From Vesta saturnalis (Eukaryota; Arthropoda; Insecta; Coleoptera; Lampyridae), in NCBI GenBank assembly GCA_036346205.1, contig JARFJB010001912.1, positions 124,001-188,000 on the forward strand: a stretch of DNA of 64,000 nucleotides, read 5' to 3'. Below are positions 21,991 through 33,899 of this stretch, one piece after another (positions within the stretch are counted from its first letter, which is position 1; each line of letters opens with the position of its first letter). Both the position numbers and the translations under genes were made by a program. Under the pieces are notes generated by a model. That model made no database searches. It was not told where the DNA came from and saw only the letters and a program-made list of their open reading frames with translations.

Positions 21991-22129
21991 AATCAATTAA
22001 TTAATCAATCTAAAACAAATCATGCTCGATCACTAGATCAATCTCAATCAATCAACCGAAATTGTGTCTTACAGTTTGCGGAAACCAGATTACAGTTCAA
22101 ACTGAATACATTAAAGTCTAATTAAATAT

Positions 22130-23280
22130 GACGTGAAATAATAAATAATTGCTACCCTAATGCAATGATGCTTTATGTATAGGCAGATTCTCTAAACAGT
22201 CACCACCTATACATTCGGAACATCATATCTGATTTATTTGCATGTTCAATTACATACACACAAAATTGTTTCATAGAAACGTGTTCGTTAACTGTTATAA
22301 AAACCCATTAAAATGGAAAGTAATAATTACTTATATATAACATAGAGTTAAATTAAATTAACATGTTTTTAAGAATATCAAACTGATATAATGGAAATAA
22401 AAGGCAATAGGTTTTAATGGTTTTATTATTATACGTGAATTAATATAACTACAAGTTTAAAAAATCCACGAATATGTACCAACTATTGGTAGAGCTCATC
22501 CTATGACGTCATCCTATAAGAGTAAGAATACACTTTAAAAATCTTTATCGGCATTTTTGTTAGCAATATTAGGTACAAAAAAGCATATATTAAAAATAAT
22601 ACGTTACCTTTAGAAGTGTTTTTGTCTTCAGCTGTACCATATGTTGAACTGAAAATATATTTTATACAACGTGTTCACATGTAGTCGCACTAAAATACGT
22701 TTTATGAATGGCTGGATATAAACTAGCTATTACATTCCGATCATTAACTAATTTAGAAAGTAATACACAAAAAACCTGATTACAGCTACTCGTATTTTAC
22801 CTTTTCTTAATAAATAATTAATAACAAATCGGTTTGAAAAATATTCATATTGTACATACGGACACACAAATTGTTTTTATAAAAAAAAATCACATTAAGA
22901 GTTTGGTATGTAAATACGTGTGCAACATACGGTTTTAAATTGACCATGCATTTTCCCATATTATTTTTTTATTAGAGTTTTTAAATTTTTATTACAATGA
23001 TTGTTATTAAAATTATCACATCTCTATCATTTTGATATAAAAAGGGATGCCTAAAATTTACCATTGCATTATCAATTTTGGTAAAACATAATCTCGTTTT
23101 GAGGAAACGACCTTCAAAACAATCAATCAAACCAGATACATAAGAATGCTTTAATTATATCCATTTAAATAGCGAAATAAATAAATTCAAAATGTATCTG
23201 AAAATGACTTCTATCAAAAAAAGGTTGTGTCCTTTTAAAAAACCTTAGATTTTTATAAAGCAAGACTGAACGTCCTAGTC
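22130..23280. other. AT-rich interior of the long-TIR element
   Basis: No open frame or repeat with recognisable identity. Confidence 0.5.
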
Positions 23281-23304
23281 GTTATTGAAAATGCTCACCT
23301 GTCG

Positions 23305-23633
23305 TGCGACTGGAGAAGTGAGAGAAACGAGAAAGGCAAGAGAGAGAGAGAGAGAAGCGACGGAACGAGAGAATCGAGAGAGAAACTGGAGGGAAACCAG
23401 AGAGAGTCGAGACGATAGGGAGAGGAGAAAAACGAGAGAGAGAGAGACAGGAGAAGTGTGAGAAACGAGAAAGATGAGAGATAGAGAGAGAGAGAGAGAA
23501 GCGACGTAACGAGAGAAGCGAGAAAGAGAGAGACGAGAGGAAAGCGAGAGAGAAGCGAGACGAGATAGGGAAAGAGAGAGGAGAGAGAAGACGAGAGAGA
23601 GACACGGGAGAAGAGAACAGAGAGACGAAAGGC

Positions 23634-23713
<80 letters not shown>
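23305..23713. repeat. GA-rich purine tract: duplicated block plus pure (GA)n
   Basis: Two diverged copies of a block of about 145 bp (starts near 23313 and 23451, both with AGAAACGAGAAAG, a GA run, then AGAAGCGACG(G/T)AACGAGAGAA) are followed by about 78 bp of pure GA at 23637-23713. The plus strand is almost entirely purine for 400 bp. Minus-strand Ser-Leu open frames here are repeat artefacts. Confidence 0.9.
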
Positions 23714-23716
<3 letters not shown>

Positions 23717-24218
23717 CAGGTCCAACTCCAAGTCCAACGCCAACCCCTACATCTGCTCCTCACATGTGCAAGTACAAAGAATTACTGTCAAAAAGGCTCT
23801 TAATACAACAAAAAATAATTATGGGTTGAAAAAACGCGTCCTATACGTGGGCGGCCATAAAATAGGGGTACAAAAATACGCCCCTCCAGTAAGCGAGCAA
23901 AAACAAAAAGGCCTTAATTAGGGTTGACCCTCGAAAAGAAACCATAGGGGTGGAAAATACCAGCTCACACGTGGGCGGTTATAAAATAGGGGTAAAAAAA
24001 TACGTCCTACACGCGAACGAGTAAAAAATAATTAGGGTTGAAAAGGGCCTTAGAAAAGAAGCCATAGGGGTGAAAAAATACGTCCTACACGTGAGCGAGT
24101 AAAAAATAATTAGGCATGAAAATTCCAGCAGGGGTGAAAAAACGCGTCCCCCATGTGGGCGTGTAAAAAAGTGAAAGGTGGGTTTTCCCCAAGATGGCGG
24201 CCAAAGGTGCCTGTTTAC

Positions 24219-24222
<4 letters not shown>
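23714..24222 (-). repeat. Right 500-bp terminal inverted repeat
   Basis: Inverted partner of 20612-21122; shared landmarks include AAGATGGCGGCCAAAGGTGC, AAAATTCCAGCAGGGGTG and ACCAGCTCACACGTGGGCGG. The first copy reads GCCGTCATC where this one reads GCCGCCATC. Confidence 0.88.

Positions 24223-24293
<71 letters not shown>
24222..24293. repeat. (TA)n microsatellite, right of long-TIR element
   Basis: About 71 bp of pure TA directly abutting the right terminus. Confidence 0.97.
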
Positions 24294-24295
<2 letters not shown>

Positions 24296-25276
24296 TTAGT
24301 GAGGAAGATGATATGTTTGATATTACAGGTGGTACAGAAAAGTTCTAAGCACTTAATCTATGTAATTGAGGTCTACTTGAAGGGAAATACTTACCACGTC
24401 CGTACGGGAAAGAACTGGTTTTCTAATAATTCTGCTTCAGAAATTTTGTTAGAGAAGAGAAATCATATTTTTCAATTACTTCTTCAGATTATTACGTCTT
24501 CAATTTATATATCTCAAATTAATTGGTTACGTTTAATTCATTTGAACGAAGAGAATAGTTTAGACACATTAATACAAAAAACAATACATGCTTTCAGATT
24601 TTCTCGAGGGTATTATCTCTAAACGAATACAGAATGCCGCTAGCTGGAGTTGTAGTGATTAAATACTAATTTCTAAGATGGAATTTAAATAAATAGTAAT
24701 TTATTGATTTTAATGTAGAGACAAGTAAATAAACGTTTACAGAGATGAGTTAAATAATTATTGGTCCCAGTAAAGCAAAAAATTGTAGTTTAAACAAAAA
24801 GTACCTATTACAAACATCGTAATATGAAACAATGGCGAAGCGTACAATCTTATTTAAGGCGAACTTTAGTATGTAACTTTGGAAAAAAATAGCAATGTGG
24901 AGTAAAATATTATAAAAAAAGTTACGCACGTAACAAACTTACAATGAAATGAGAAGAAATGGTGCAAAAACTGTTGGTTGAAATAATAAGTTTCTAACGG
25001 TTAGGGAAATTAAAGTAATTTGAGAAAAACAATACAAGTTTTACTGCGGAAAGTATGGCAGTACATAATTTTCGCATGTAATCTCACTACGTAGATAGAT
25101 ACAATCAAAAAAATTTGCAAATGGTATTTTAGCACAGCTTTGATTTCACCATTTCTTACTTAGACTTATTAGTTGATCTTATAAAAAAGAAGAAATAATG
25201 GTTTTATCCCAAACTACTTGCTTTTACCAAGTTTCATTAACTTTGGTTTAACTATAAAATTTTCCTACATATAAAA
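24294..25276. other. Non-coding or unrecognised; weak open frame 24297-24622
   Basis: A frame continuing out of the TA array stays open to 24622 and encodes a Leu/Ile-rich sequence including GNTYHVRTGKNWFSNN. I recognise no family, and its upstream part is only TA repeat, so it is probably chance. The remainder to 25276 shows nothing. Confidence 0.3.
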
Positions 25277-26697
25277 TTGGCTAAGGTTTTTGAAATAATC
25301 TTGTACAATAGACTCTTTTTTCAAATCAAAGCACAAATCTCGGAATACCAACTTGGGTATGTTGCTAATAGGTCAACTGTATCTAACCTGGCATGTGTTT
25401 CGCAGTATTGCTCACAGATTCTAGATCAGCAAGGGCAAGTTGACGTAATATATACCGATTTCCAAAAGACTTTTGATCGAATAGATCACTACGTCATTAT
25501 AAAGAAATTAAGAGATCTTGGCTTTAGTATATCTTTGTTAAAACTCCTTAAATCCTATTTACAAATCGAATACACTTCGTATCACATAATGGTGTAATAT
25601 CACACTCTTTTATACCAACTTCCTGGGTTCCACAAGGTTCTAACCTAGGACCGTTATTGTTTCTTCTTTTTATTAACGATCTGACTCACCGCATGCAATG
25701 TAGTAAATTACTGTTTGCAGATGACTTAAAAGATTCTTAAAATTTCTAGTATCGTAAACAAATTCAAGGTGACCTTAATACTTTATCTGATTGGTGTGAG
25801 CGTAACAAACTGAATTTAAATGTATCGAAATGTCAGGTGATCTCTTTCTCTCGTAAAGTCAATATAATAGACTATAATTACTGTATTGAAGACATTCTTC
25901 TAAAAAGGAAGACACTAATTAAGGATTTAGGTATATTATTTGACAGCATGTTCACGTCATCGATACAGTTAAACGAGCTTATTAAACTTTAGGTTTTATT
26001 ATCCGATCAAGCTCTGAATTCATCAATTTATCAACAACAAAAGTGCTTTACACATTAGTAGTCAGGCCGAAGCTAGAATACTGCGCATTAATTTGGCACC
26101 CACGCTATAAAAAATATGTATTGGAAATCGAGAACGTTCAACGTCGTTTTCTTAAATACTTGCATTTCCGCATTAATGATTCTTACTCGGTTAGAAACTA
26201 TCCGCAATATCACTACTACTGTAATTTAATTTACTATCAATTAGCACCAGGAGAAAGCAACTAAGTTTAAAGTTCTTGTATAATTTATTGAATCATAATA
26301 TCGACTGTATCCAACTCCTTAGCCAACTATAGTTTGTAGTTCCACGTTTATCTTCAAGATACGCCGCTATTTTTTATTTACCTAAATGCAACATTTATCT
26401 CCTTCAGTATTCCCCAATTTACATTATGTGTCATAATCTTAACATGATATCTAACAAAGTGGATATTTTTAATGATACACTTCAAAGAGAGTTAAGCACT
26501 ATAGAATAAGTTTGTATTTTTACCTCTATTGTATGTTCTACTATAATCATGTTTATATAATTACTTTAAGGACATAATTTGATTAATGTACCCTTATTTC
26601 AACGTCTACTTAAGTTAAAATTTTTGTTATATGGCTCTAAGTTTGCCCTGTTTTGGTTTATACTGTTTGGACAATTAAACATTATTATTATTATTAA
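25277..26697 (+). pseudogene. 5'-truncated non-LTR reverse transcriptase remnant
   Basis: The remnant opens at MAKVFEIILYNRLF and passes through VDVIYTDFQKTFDRIDHYV (catalytic Asp block) and WVPQGSNLGPLLFLLFINDL to LLFADDLK (FADD at about 25714-25725). It ends with the C-terminal block LVVRPKLEYCALIWHPRYKK at 26043. Stops and frameshifts lie at 25597, 25738 and 25990. It finishes in a (TTA)n tail (about 26677-26697), a usual 3' end of jockey/CR1-related elements. The 5' truncation is also typical of the class. The endonuclease and ORF1 are missing. Confidence 0.85.
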
Positions 26698-26699
26698 AA

Positions 26700-29305
26700 T
26701 ATTTAGAGAAGATTACAGTACAGCGTCGCGAAAAATTTGGCGATTTGGAACACATTTTTGGAAGGAAATTTGAAAAGCTTCAAATGTGGAACGATGAAAC
26801 ACTTTAAAACACAACTGGAGAATTGATAACTAGTAGAAATTTGAAAAAAATGTACTGCACTATTTTTACAATTCAAACCTTTAGAGTAAGTGATAAGAAC
26901 GTTTTACTCCGCTCTTAGACGTTCTGCCTTTTATGTATTATACGGATCACATATTTTATTTAGAAATCATATAACAGATATACAGATATAAAGCGATTTG
27001 GATAGTGTATCCGCTACATAAAATTTTTCGACGCTCTAGAATTTTTAAGCTAACCATATTTTAGGGGGAATAGACGCACTATACTGTTACAACTGTTACA
27101 AAGTACACATGTCTACGTATACGGAGAACAGTAGCAACAGTAGCAACTTTGGGGAGAAACTATCTGAACCAACGATGGCAATTCAAATTAGTATCTCAGA
27201 GAAAAGCGACGAATTTATCGTAAACTCTGGAGATCTAGATGCTCGGATTGCGACACAGGGTACAACCACTTAAATACATAAATTCGGGGCAAAACAAACC
27301 GATTTAGCGAACTGCAAACTGACTTAGAGAAGTCAACTCCAAATCTCGCCAAGGAAGATTCGTAACATAAGCTTTTTGCTTCAGATTAAGGAAAATGCCC
27401 ATCCCAAAATTCAACTAGACGGTGGAATCTCTTCTGTAGATTTATAACTTAAGTCACAATGCAATTCTTCCTTAGGCGCAGGTTCTTGAAGGAAAATTAC
27501 GTATCCTAAAAGGAGAAATGCACAAATGAAATATACAGTGTTAACGCGTAGTTCTATTAGATGTGAAGGGAAAATTTGGATAACTGAGAACCTTGTGTGA
27601 ACTCGCAGTATATCTAATTCTTGAATATGGTCAAAAGCACTATTGATCCTGACGACACTTTTGGTGTGAGGAATTTGGCTTCTGGGGATATCCAAATTGA
27701 CGCAAAAGAAGCGAAGTAGTGCGCTGTCACGATATATGAACGAATACCCAAACCTGTTATTAAATGTTTTATAGCAGTGAATGTCACTAAAAAAAGTTAA
27801 ATCTCTCCCGGGAGATAAATGTAGAAATGGAGCAATAAGCTACACCATCATTAGAATCGTTTACGGATTAGGAACGCTCGCGCGAGGAAATACGAAAGCT
27901 TAGTGAGCTATTTCACTATGAGAAAATGGTTGTGACGTGCATAACTTTGCTGATATTATTTTACTCCACATTTCTTAGTCTGTTGAAAGTTTGCGTAAAT
28001 ACTCATAAAAAATTTTGCTTTAGTTAAAATCCCACGTTACTCCACTGCTTATCGGTAATTTTATGGTTTACTGTGATAAATAATTACTTAATTCATCTTT
28101 ACACATGTTTATTTACCTATTCTTCATTAAATATCCATGGCTTTCCTATTTTGTAGATGCTCAAATTAATGTAGCAGAAAATAAAGCTCACTAAGCCTTT
28201 GGTTACGCGCCACATTACCTTTCGCCACGATATGCCTCTCATTCGGCACTAATAACCTATTTAGGTATTAACGTTAAATACAATTTCGATCTAATAAAGT
28301 GGTAACAGATATGCACTACACACGTTTATTTGAAAAATTACATTTTTGTTTGCCATTCATCAAAGATTGTACTGCGAAAAATAAATGAAATTTTGTATAG
28401 AATTAAGGTTTCATTATAGATATTAATTATGTATGTATAGATTTCCTTCGTCTTTTCGTAAACAGGCGTGAGCACTTAGTTTCTAAATCCAATACTTCGT
28501 GCTTGTTGATCTCTACGGATACGCACAAGACAAAGTCTTAAATATTTTAGGAATAGAGATAAGTTTTTGGGTGTTTGACGTCACTAGGAAAACGAAAAAA
28601 TCTCTCCGCCTGTCGATAATGTCATCTTCGTTTCCTGAAGAAATATTAAAAAAATGTATAGAGGGTCCTTCAAAAACTTTTGCTACTGTTCTTCAACAAT
28701 GTATAGTGTACATATAAACACTACAATAGTATTTATTTACACCAAGAAGTTTTTCAAGTGTACAGGGTCGCCAAATAAATAAATTATTGGTTTTTGGAAA
28801 TTTGTGGACATACATTCTAGTTGTGTCAATGGTGAAAACATTGAAAAAATTATTTTACAGGGTGTTCCAAACGAGTATGCTGTTATTAACAACCTTGCGA
28901 ATTTTTTGCAAAGTTAGATTTTGTAAGTACATAAACATTTGAGTGTTTCTAGTACAATATGTTTCATATAAAGGAAGTAATGAAATAAAAAAATTATTAT
29001 TAAAAACAATAAAATTAGTTTTGGAAATATTGAAACCATTAATTAGCAGTATCGAGTTTTTAGAATTGCGACAACGAATTAAATAAATAACAAGTTATAA
29101 TAATTAATAGCGTTATGAAAATGTAAGCTTTCACGATTATTTTCTTTTGAGTATTATACAAATTTAAACACTTCGGTAAGAATTACAGATATCGTCCTCA
29201 ATAAATGGTAATAGGTTTAAAAATTATTTGAGGTGTCAAAAAAATTTTATGAAGTATGAAAACACAAATATACGCCGGCTATTAAAATAACAGTTTGATA
29301 AACGT
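26700..29305. other. AT-rich non-coding stretch
   Basis: No convincing gene. A 94-codon minus-strand frame (27695-27411) has a SAFDHIQELDIL stretch faintly like the end of GIY-YIG endonucleases of Penelope-like elements, too weak to call. A 72-codon frame at 28499-28717 is unrecognised. CAGGGTGTTCCAAACGAG at 28858 resembles a DNA transposon end. Confidence 0.4.
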
Positions 29306-29309
29306 ATTT

Positions 29310-29682
29310 AAGTTTATTTCAGTAAAGAATAATAAATAAATAAATTAAATATTACTAAACTATCTTGAAAATGACATATCAGAACATCCTCTAACGGACG
29401 AGGGCTAACAATGAAAAATGTCATAATCCAATAACAAAGGCAACAAAACTTAATCAAGTTATGTCAAGTTTCTATTTGAGAACGCTTTTATCAATTTCAA
29501 TTTAAAGCTTTTCACAACTTTACACTTAGATCATAAATTGATTAAACCTTAAACGTGTTCTTTGATTATGACATTTTTTATTGTTAGCCTTCATCCATTA
29601 GAGGGTGTTCTAATTGTTATCTTCAAGGCAATAATATTTAATTTATTAAAGATCCAGCTATTCTGCAATAAATAAAATTGTA
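29310..29682. repeat. Foldback (MITE-like) repeat, about 370 bp
   Basis: GAACATCCTCTAACGGACGA (29381) with GGCTAACAATGAAAAATGTC (29403) pairs with TTATGACATTTTTTATTGTT and CCATTAGAGGGTGTTC (29566-29610). Pairing extends outward through AATAAATTAAATATTA to give arms of roughly 100 bp. There is no coding sequence in the centre and no target duplication could be fixed. Confidence 0.75.
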
Positions 29683-30039
29683 TTCCATGGTTGGCTTTTA
29701 AATGTGTATCAAATTGTTATATTAACAGCAGGTTTATATTTGCATCTTCATATTTTATAAATTCATTTCATCATTTGAATTAGTTTTTAAAGCTATTATC
29801 GGAACGTTTACATTTCTATAGATTCATTTAAATATATTTTATCCGCTGTGAGATGGATCAAATTAACAAAGTTACCTACGCATATTGATGGTCTTTATTA
29901 AAATCATTAGACAAATGCTCTTTCATACCGCTGACTGTTAATAAGGCACTTTGTCTTTTTCAAAATGTAGTATTTTCGAAAAAATTATTTGATGTAGCCA
30001 GCGTATCATTTGTTATACCTGCGCCATTTTGCGCTAGAA

Positions 30040-30780
30040 AAAGTTAAACTACCTAAGGTTATACTCAAAAGAGCTCTGTGTATTCATTTTCCAAAGTTGA
30101 TAGTTTTTCGATGTATTCACAAAGGGACTAAGGAGACTTTTCTTAATATACTTTTTTCAGAGCGAATGTATTACTCTGCAAAAGACCGTTATTAACTAAC
30201 ATTGAATTATTTTTACACCTTGTTTTTAAACTTTCTGCTCCTAGGTTGTATTCACAAAACTTACTGTAGAGAATCTATTGAGGTAACCTTTTAGGGACCT
30301 ACTTATTACCTTATGAAAAATTGAATTATCTTTAAAAAGTGTATCTATACTTTCTGCTGTATAATTGATAAGGCTTATTTACTACCTACGGAAATCTTTC
30401 ATTAAACAAGATTGTGTAAAATTTAATTTTCTTTAAAAAAGGTCTCCAAACATTTTACTGCAACATTAATTATTCTTGATATATTCGTAAAAGGTACTTT
30501 ATAGAATCTTTTTGAAGTTCCTTGTTTGGGCCTATTGATTAACCCACAAAAAACCTTTAATGATGAAAACTTCTGTAGAATTGAATTATTTCTTAAAAAG
30601 ATGTCCTTTGCTTGAAGTTAATTTTTACAGAAAGTACTCCAGGTTCATGTGAAATAGCTTTAAGGGATTATTTATTACCCCATAAAAAACTTTTCGTTAA
30701 AAAAGTCATGAGATTGAAATATTTTACAAAACTCTTTTTACTCTGACGGTTTTAAGCAATTCACAAAGTGTATTGAACAC
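30040..30780. repeat. Highly diverged tandem repeat, unit about 85-150 bp
   Basis: The pattern TTGAATTAT(T/C)TTTAAAAA, ACTTTCTGCT, GTATTCACAAA, GTACTTTA.AGAATCT, AGGGACCTA.TTATTACC and ATAAAAAACTTT recurs four to five times (near 30090, 30203, 30325, 30425, 30583 and 30715) with many changes. It resembles an old satellite-type array. The 61-codon frame at 30010 lies across it and is not supported. Confidence 0.55.
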
Positions 30781-30799
30781 TCTCTATAATGTACGACTA

Positions 30800-31388
30800 T
30801 CTTGGCTTTTAAATCAATTTTAATAATAAATGTATTGGACCGATATATTTCAGTTATACCTCTAAATAAATATAGATTTTCATTTGTTACATCGCGTACT
30901 CAGTTAAGTCATAGTGGCTACAAACATACGGTTATGGACACAAACACTGCAGCAGTCGAAAGTGGTGGTCTCGGTGGTTTTTAAAATGCTGAAAACGTGT
31001 AAAACCGTCACAACAATACTTTACTTAGGTACTTTGCGCATATGAAAGTAATACAACTATTTCGTTACAATTAAGTCGGTTTGTTACTTGGAACCGTACG
31101 CTCCTCTTCTAATATTAACACCAAAATCAGATTAAAATTTGCAGAATTGGTATTAATGGTATGCTGAGACAACTTCATTTTTTAATACATTATTTCCAAA
31201 GTACAACCAAAACAGTCGTGAACCAGAATATTGCCTTAGAGGTTTGAATTCGACATTTTTGAGTTTTGATAGGAAATCGAAAGAGTTTTTTTTATGTATG
31301 AATGAGCGTTTTCAACTATTGGTTGTAGTTTTAGAGCTAAAAAATAAAGGAACATAGCATTGACTGTGAAAATTTAAATAAAAAAACG

Positions 31389-31480
<92 letters not shown>

Positions 31481-32384
31481 AATCAGTACTTCTTATTAGA
31501 ATGTAGTGATTATTTTCGGTTAAGAAATGGATTAAGTTGAGTCGAGCGAATAACGTTAAGAAATGTGATTTGTCATTGATAGATGATATATACTATTCAT
31601 CACTCCAACTTTCGACCACAAGCCGAGTCCAACATCCTACTGATGGAGCACAAAATGTGTTTTTCGAATTAATGCTTCATTAAGTAATTACAATGACAAG
31701 TTACTATTTATATTTTGTCTCAGATAAACATTTTTGGAGGTTAGAAACTTAAAATGTTAAAACGTAAAGCTAGTTATAAATCAAAAGTTAAAATTATGAA
31801 ATTATGTTTTCGAGCGCAATAAGTGTTTAAGTGCCAAGAAGGGGTCGCAACTACCGTACTACAGAAATTACATTACATCGTGACAAATTATTTTAAGGGT
31901 TCCAGCTTCCTTTCAGAAAAATGATGGCAAAGTAAAATGAGAGCTTTAATTTATAGTGCAAAGTTAATTCAAAGGCACATTTGTGAAATTCTTTTATGAA
32001 ACATATGCGAACTAAAAAGATGCATCAGTCAGAATGAAACGAGCTATTTCATTTGGTTTTAAAAAGAGCCCTGTTTTCAATTCATTCATCGAGAATTCGA
32101 CTTTTCAATACCTGAATGAAAGCCAAATATTTCAATTACCTAAATGGACATTCAAATATAACCAACGCTTGCCATTTTACCTGATGATTCGTTACTTGTA
32201 TCAATGAGTACCTTTTCATTTTTATGTTGTGATGTTACGTAGTATTATTTGATATACTTAACCTTTTTTAACATCATAAGGGCACTTCTGCGATTACATA
32301 GTAAATTAACCAATGAAAACTTAAATGGAAGGGAAATCTTTTTATAATATAAAATTTAGTTTTGCACAAAATATTAAGAGTATA
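30800..32384. other. AT-rich non-coding stretch
   Basis: No coding similarity. It contains the compound microsatellite listed separately. Confidence 0.45.
31389..31476. repeat. Compound (TA)n(GA)n microsatellite
   Basis: About 52 bp of TA followed without a break by 36 bp of GA at 31441. Confidence 0.97.
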
Positions 32385-32580
32385 GGGGTGGCGGTGATTG
32401 GTTGTGCGTGAAACAGCCACGACACTAACAGTGGCGCTGCCATCCATCACTGGAACGCGCTAATGACACGCTAAACACACGCAACTTCGCGAGCCCGCCG
32501 CTAGACGCACCCGGGAAAAGTAATTAATGTATTCGCGAACTGGCGGTGTGTGAAAACGCACTCAACACTTGCAATTACTA
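32385..32580. other. G+C-rich, CpG-containing island in AT-rich DNA
   Basis: About 200 bp stand out by composition (roughly 55% G+C, many CG dinucleotides), for example CTTCGCGAGCCCGCCGCTAG and ACCCGGGAAAAG. No open frame of note crosses it and no repeat partner is found in the window. It could be a promoter, an untranslated exon or a foreign fragment. Confidence 0.45.
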
Positions 32581-33281
32581 GTCGAAGGTTTCATTTCGTT
32601 TAGAGAAATAACTTTCCTCAAAATGTAAAGTCGGAAAATATTATAGGCTGTTTCAGAATGCAGACGTTAGTGTTCATGAAACTATTTTTTATTTAATGTT
32701 ATAACTGCGAGGTATATTAGCTACATATTAATTATCACAGTTAGTCAGTTGAATTTGATCGCTCTTACGCAATTTAAAACCAGCAGTTTTCGTTAACATG
32801 TAAATGTGCCTCATACATTTAGTTGAACAAGTTTGTTAAGTCTATAAGGTGCAATAATACAATCGATTAAAAAATGTAGGATTAAGTCAACACAGTTTAA
32901 CAATATTTAATCCATTTAAGATTTAGTTATTACTCGTGCCCATATCAAATACAATTTTATTTACGATTGAAAGCTCTTAATAATGGTATATACAGGGTGT
33001 CAACACAGTTTCTTCATAAAAGAAACTGCAAATTCAGGAACTCGTTTTATAGCGATTTGCCGTCAATTAGCTTACTCAAAAATGCTTCTTTAAGAAGCTA
33101 TAGCTCTTTAAGGATGGCCTCCAACATCTCCACACGGTTATCGTTTGAGTGATAACACTACGTACTCACACTCAATTTAAACTCAAACAGTATTTATTTC
33201 CTTAGTATATTTCCCTGCAAAGTAGATGTGTATTCAAATCCCACTCGAAGTAATATTTTACTGTATGTATTTAAAAATTAG

Positions 33282-33285
<4 letters not shown>

Positions 33286-33322
<37 letters not shown>

Positions 33323-33601
33323 TTTTGATAAGAACTAGATTTGTAATTTCCACTTTTCGGCAAAATCTCATTTGCCAATATCAGATCTACTATAGCTTCG
33401 TTCTGCTTCTCGTGACTTAAATTGGAATACTCGTGGAAATCCAAAAATTAAGGTATTAAACATATACGGTGAGGAAACTGTACGGAATTAATTGAGTTCG
33501 AGTACCGGGAGGCAGAATAATGCAAACAGGCTTGATAATGGCAAATGAGATATTGTCGAAACGTAACAATTAAAAATCAAATTCTTATCAGAAACTACAG
33601 T
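33286..33601. repeat. (TA)n plus inverted-repeat unit with GGCAAATGAGA hairpins
   Basis: A (TA)n array (33286-33319) is followed by an arm at 33320-33387 whose reverse complement matches 33531-33601. Shared blocks are TTGGCAAATGAGATTTTG/ATGGCAAATGAGATATTG, CCGAAAAG/TCGAAACG and TTCTTATCA(A/G)AAACT. Each arm contains a short stem-loop, GGCAA with TTGCC or TTGTC, followed by GAAA. The spacer is about 143 bp. The same hairpin occurs at 7131-7150. Confidence 0.7.
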
Positions 33602-33899
33602 ATAAATAAATGAGGACCCGGAAAAACAGCGAATACATGAAATACACTAGGAAATCTAAAAATCAACATGTGTATATATCATGCAAAAGAGTAATGTTTT
33701 AACAGAACCGGTTGTTTTCGTAGAAGTTGAAAGCTTATTAGATTTTCTACAAAAGTTTTCATATACACAACATCCAAAAAATATGAAGCAACCGAATGGA
33801 AGAGGGTATGCAACTACGGCTTTTATTGGGATTGAAAGTATAAGAAGAAACATGATCATTAACTACCATTCACAAATCCAAACAAAACAGCAAGCGTGA

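Larger units (their letters stand above)
20612..24222. mobile_element. 3.6-kb element with about 500-bp terminal inverted repeats, no coding capacity
   Basis: The sequence starting TAGTAGTAAACGGCACCTTT at 20612 reappears inverted at the right end (GTTTACTATTA, 24212-24222). The arms can be aligned for about 500 bp. Both termini touch (TA)n arrays, as if the element had inserted in a TA array. The interior has a 210-bp tandem repeat, a (CA)n tract, AT-rich sequence and a purine-rich GA tract, but no transposase or other recognisable protein. It is most simply a non-autonomous foldback or long-TIR DNA transposon; the superfamily is unknown. Polinton-type elements also have long TIRs, but nothing of their gene set is present. 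Confidence 0.8.

Noticed and set aside
23275..23763. Two minus-strand Ser/Leu-rich frames of about 150-160 codons
   Set aside because: They are translations of the GA-rich purine tract inside the long-TIR element.
20612..24222. Polinton/Maverick or virus-derived element, considered because of the long inverted ends
   Set aside because: No DNA polymerase B, integrase, ATPase, protease or capsid sequence is present between the arms.
27411..27695. Minus-strand 94-codon frame with SAFDHIQELDIL, considered as a Penelope-like GIY-YIG end
   Set aside because: Only one short stretch is suggestive, no catalytic GIY or YIG motif and no RT nearby.
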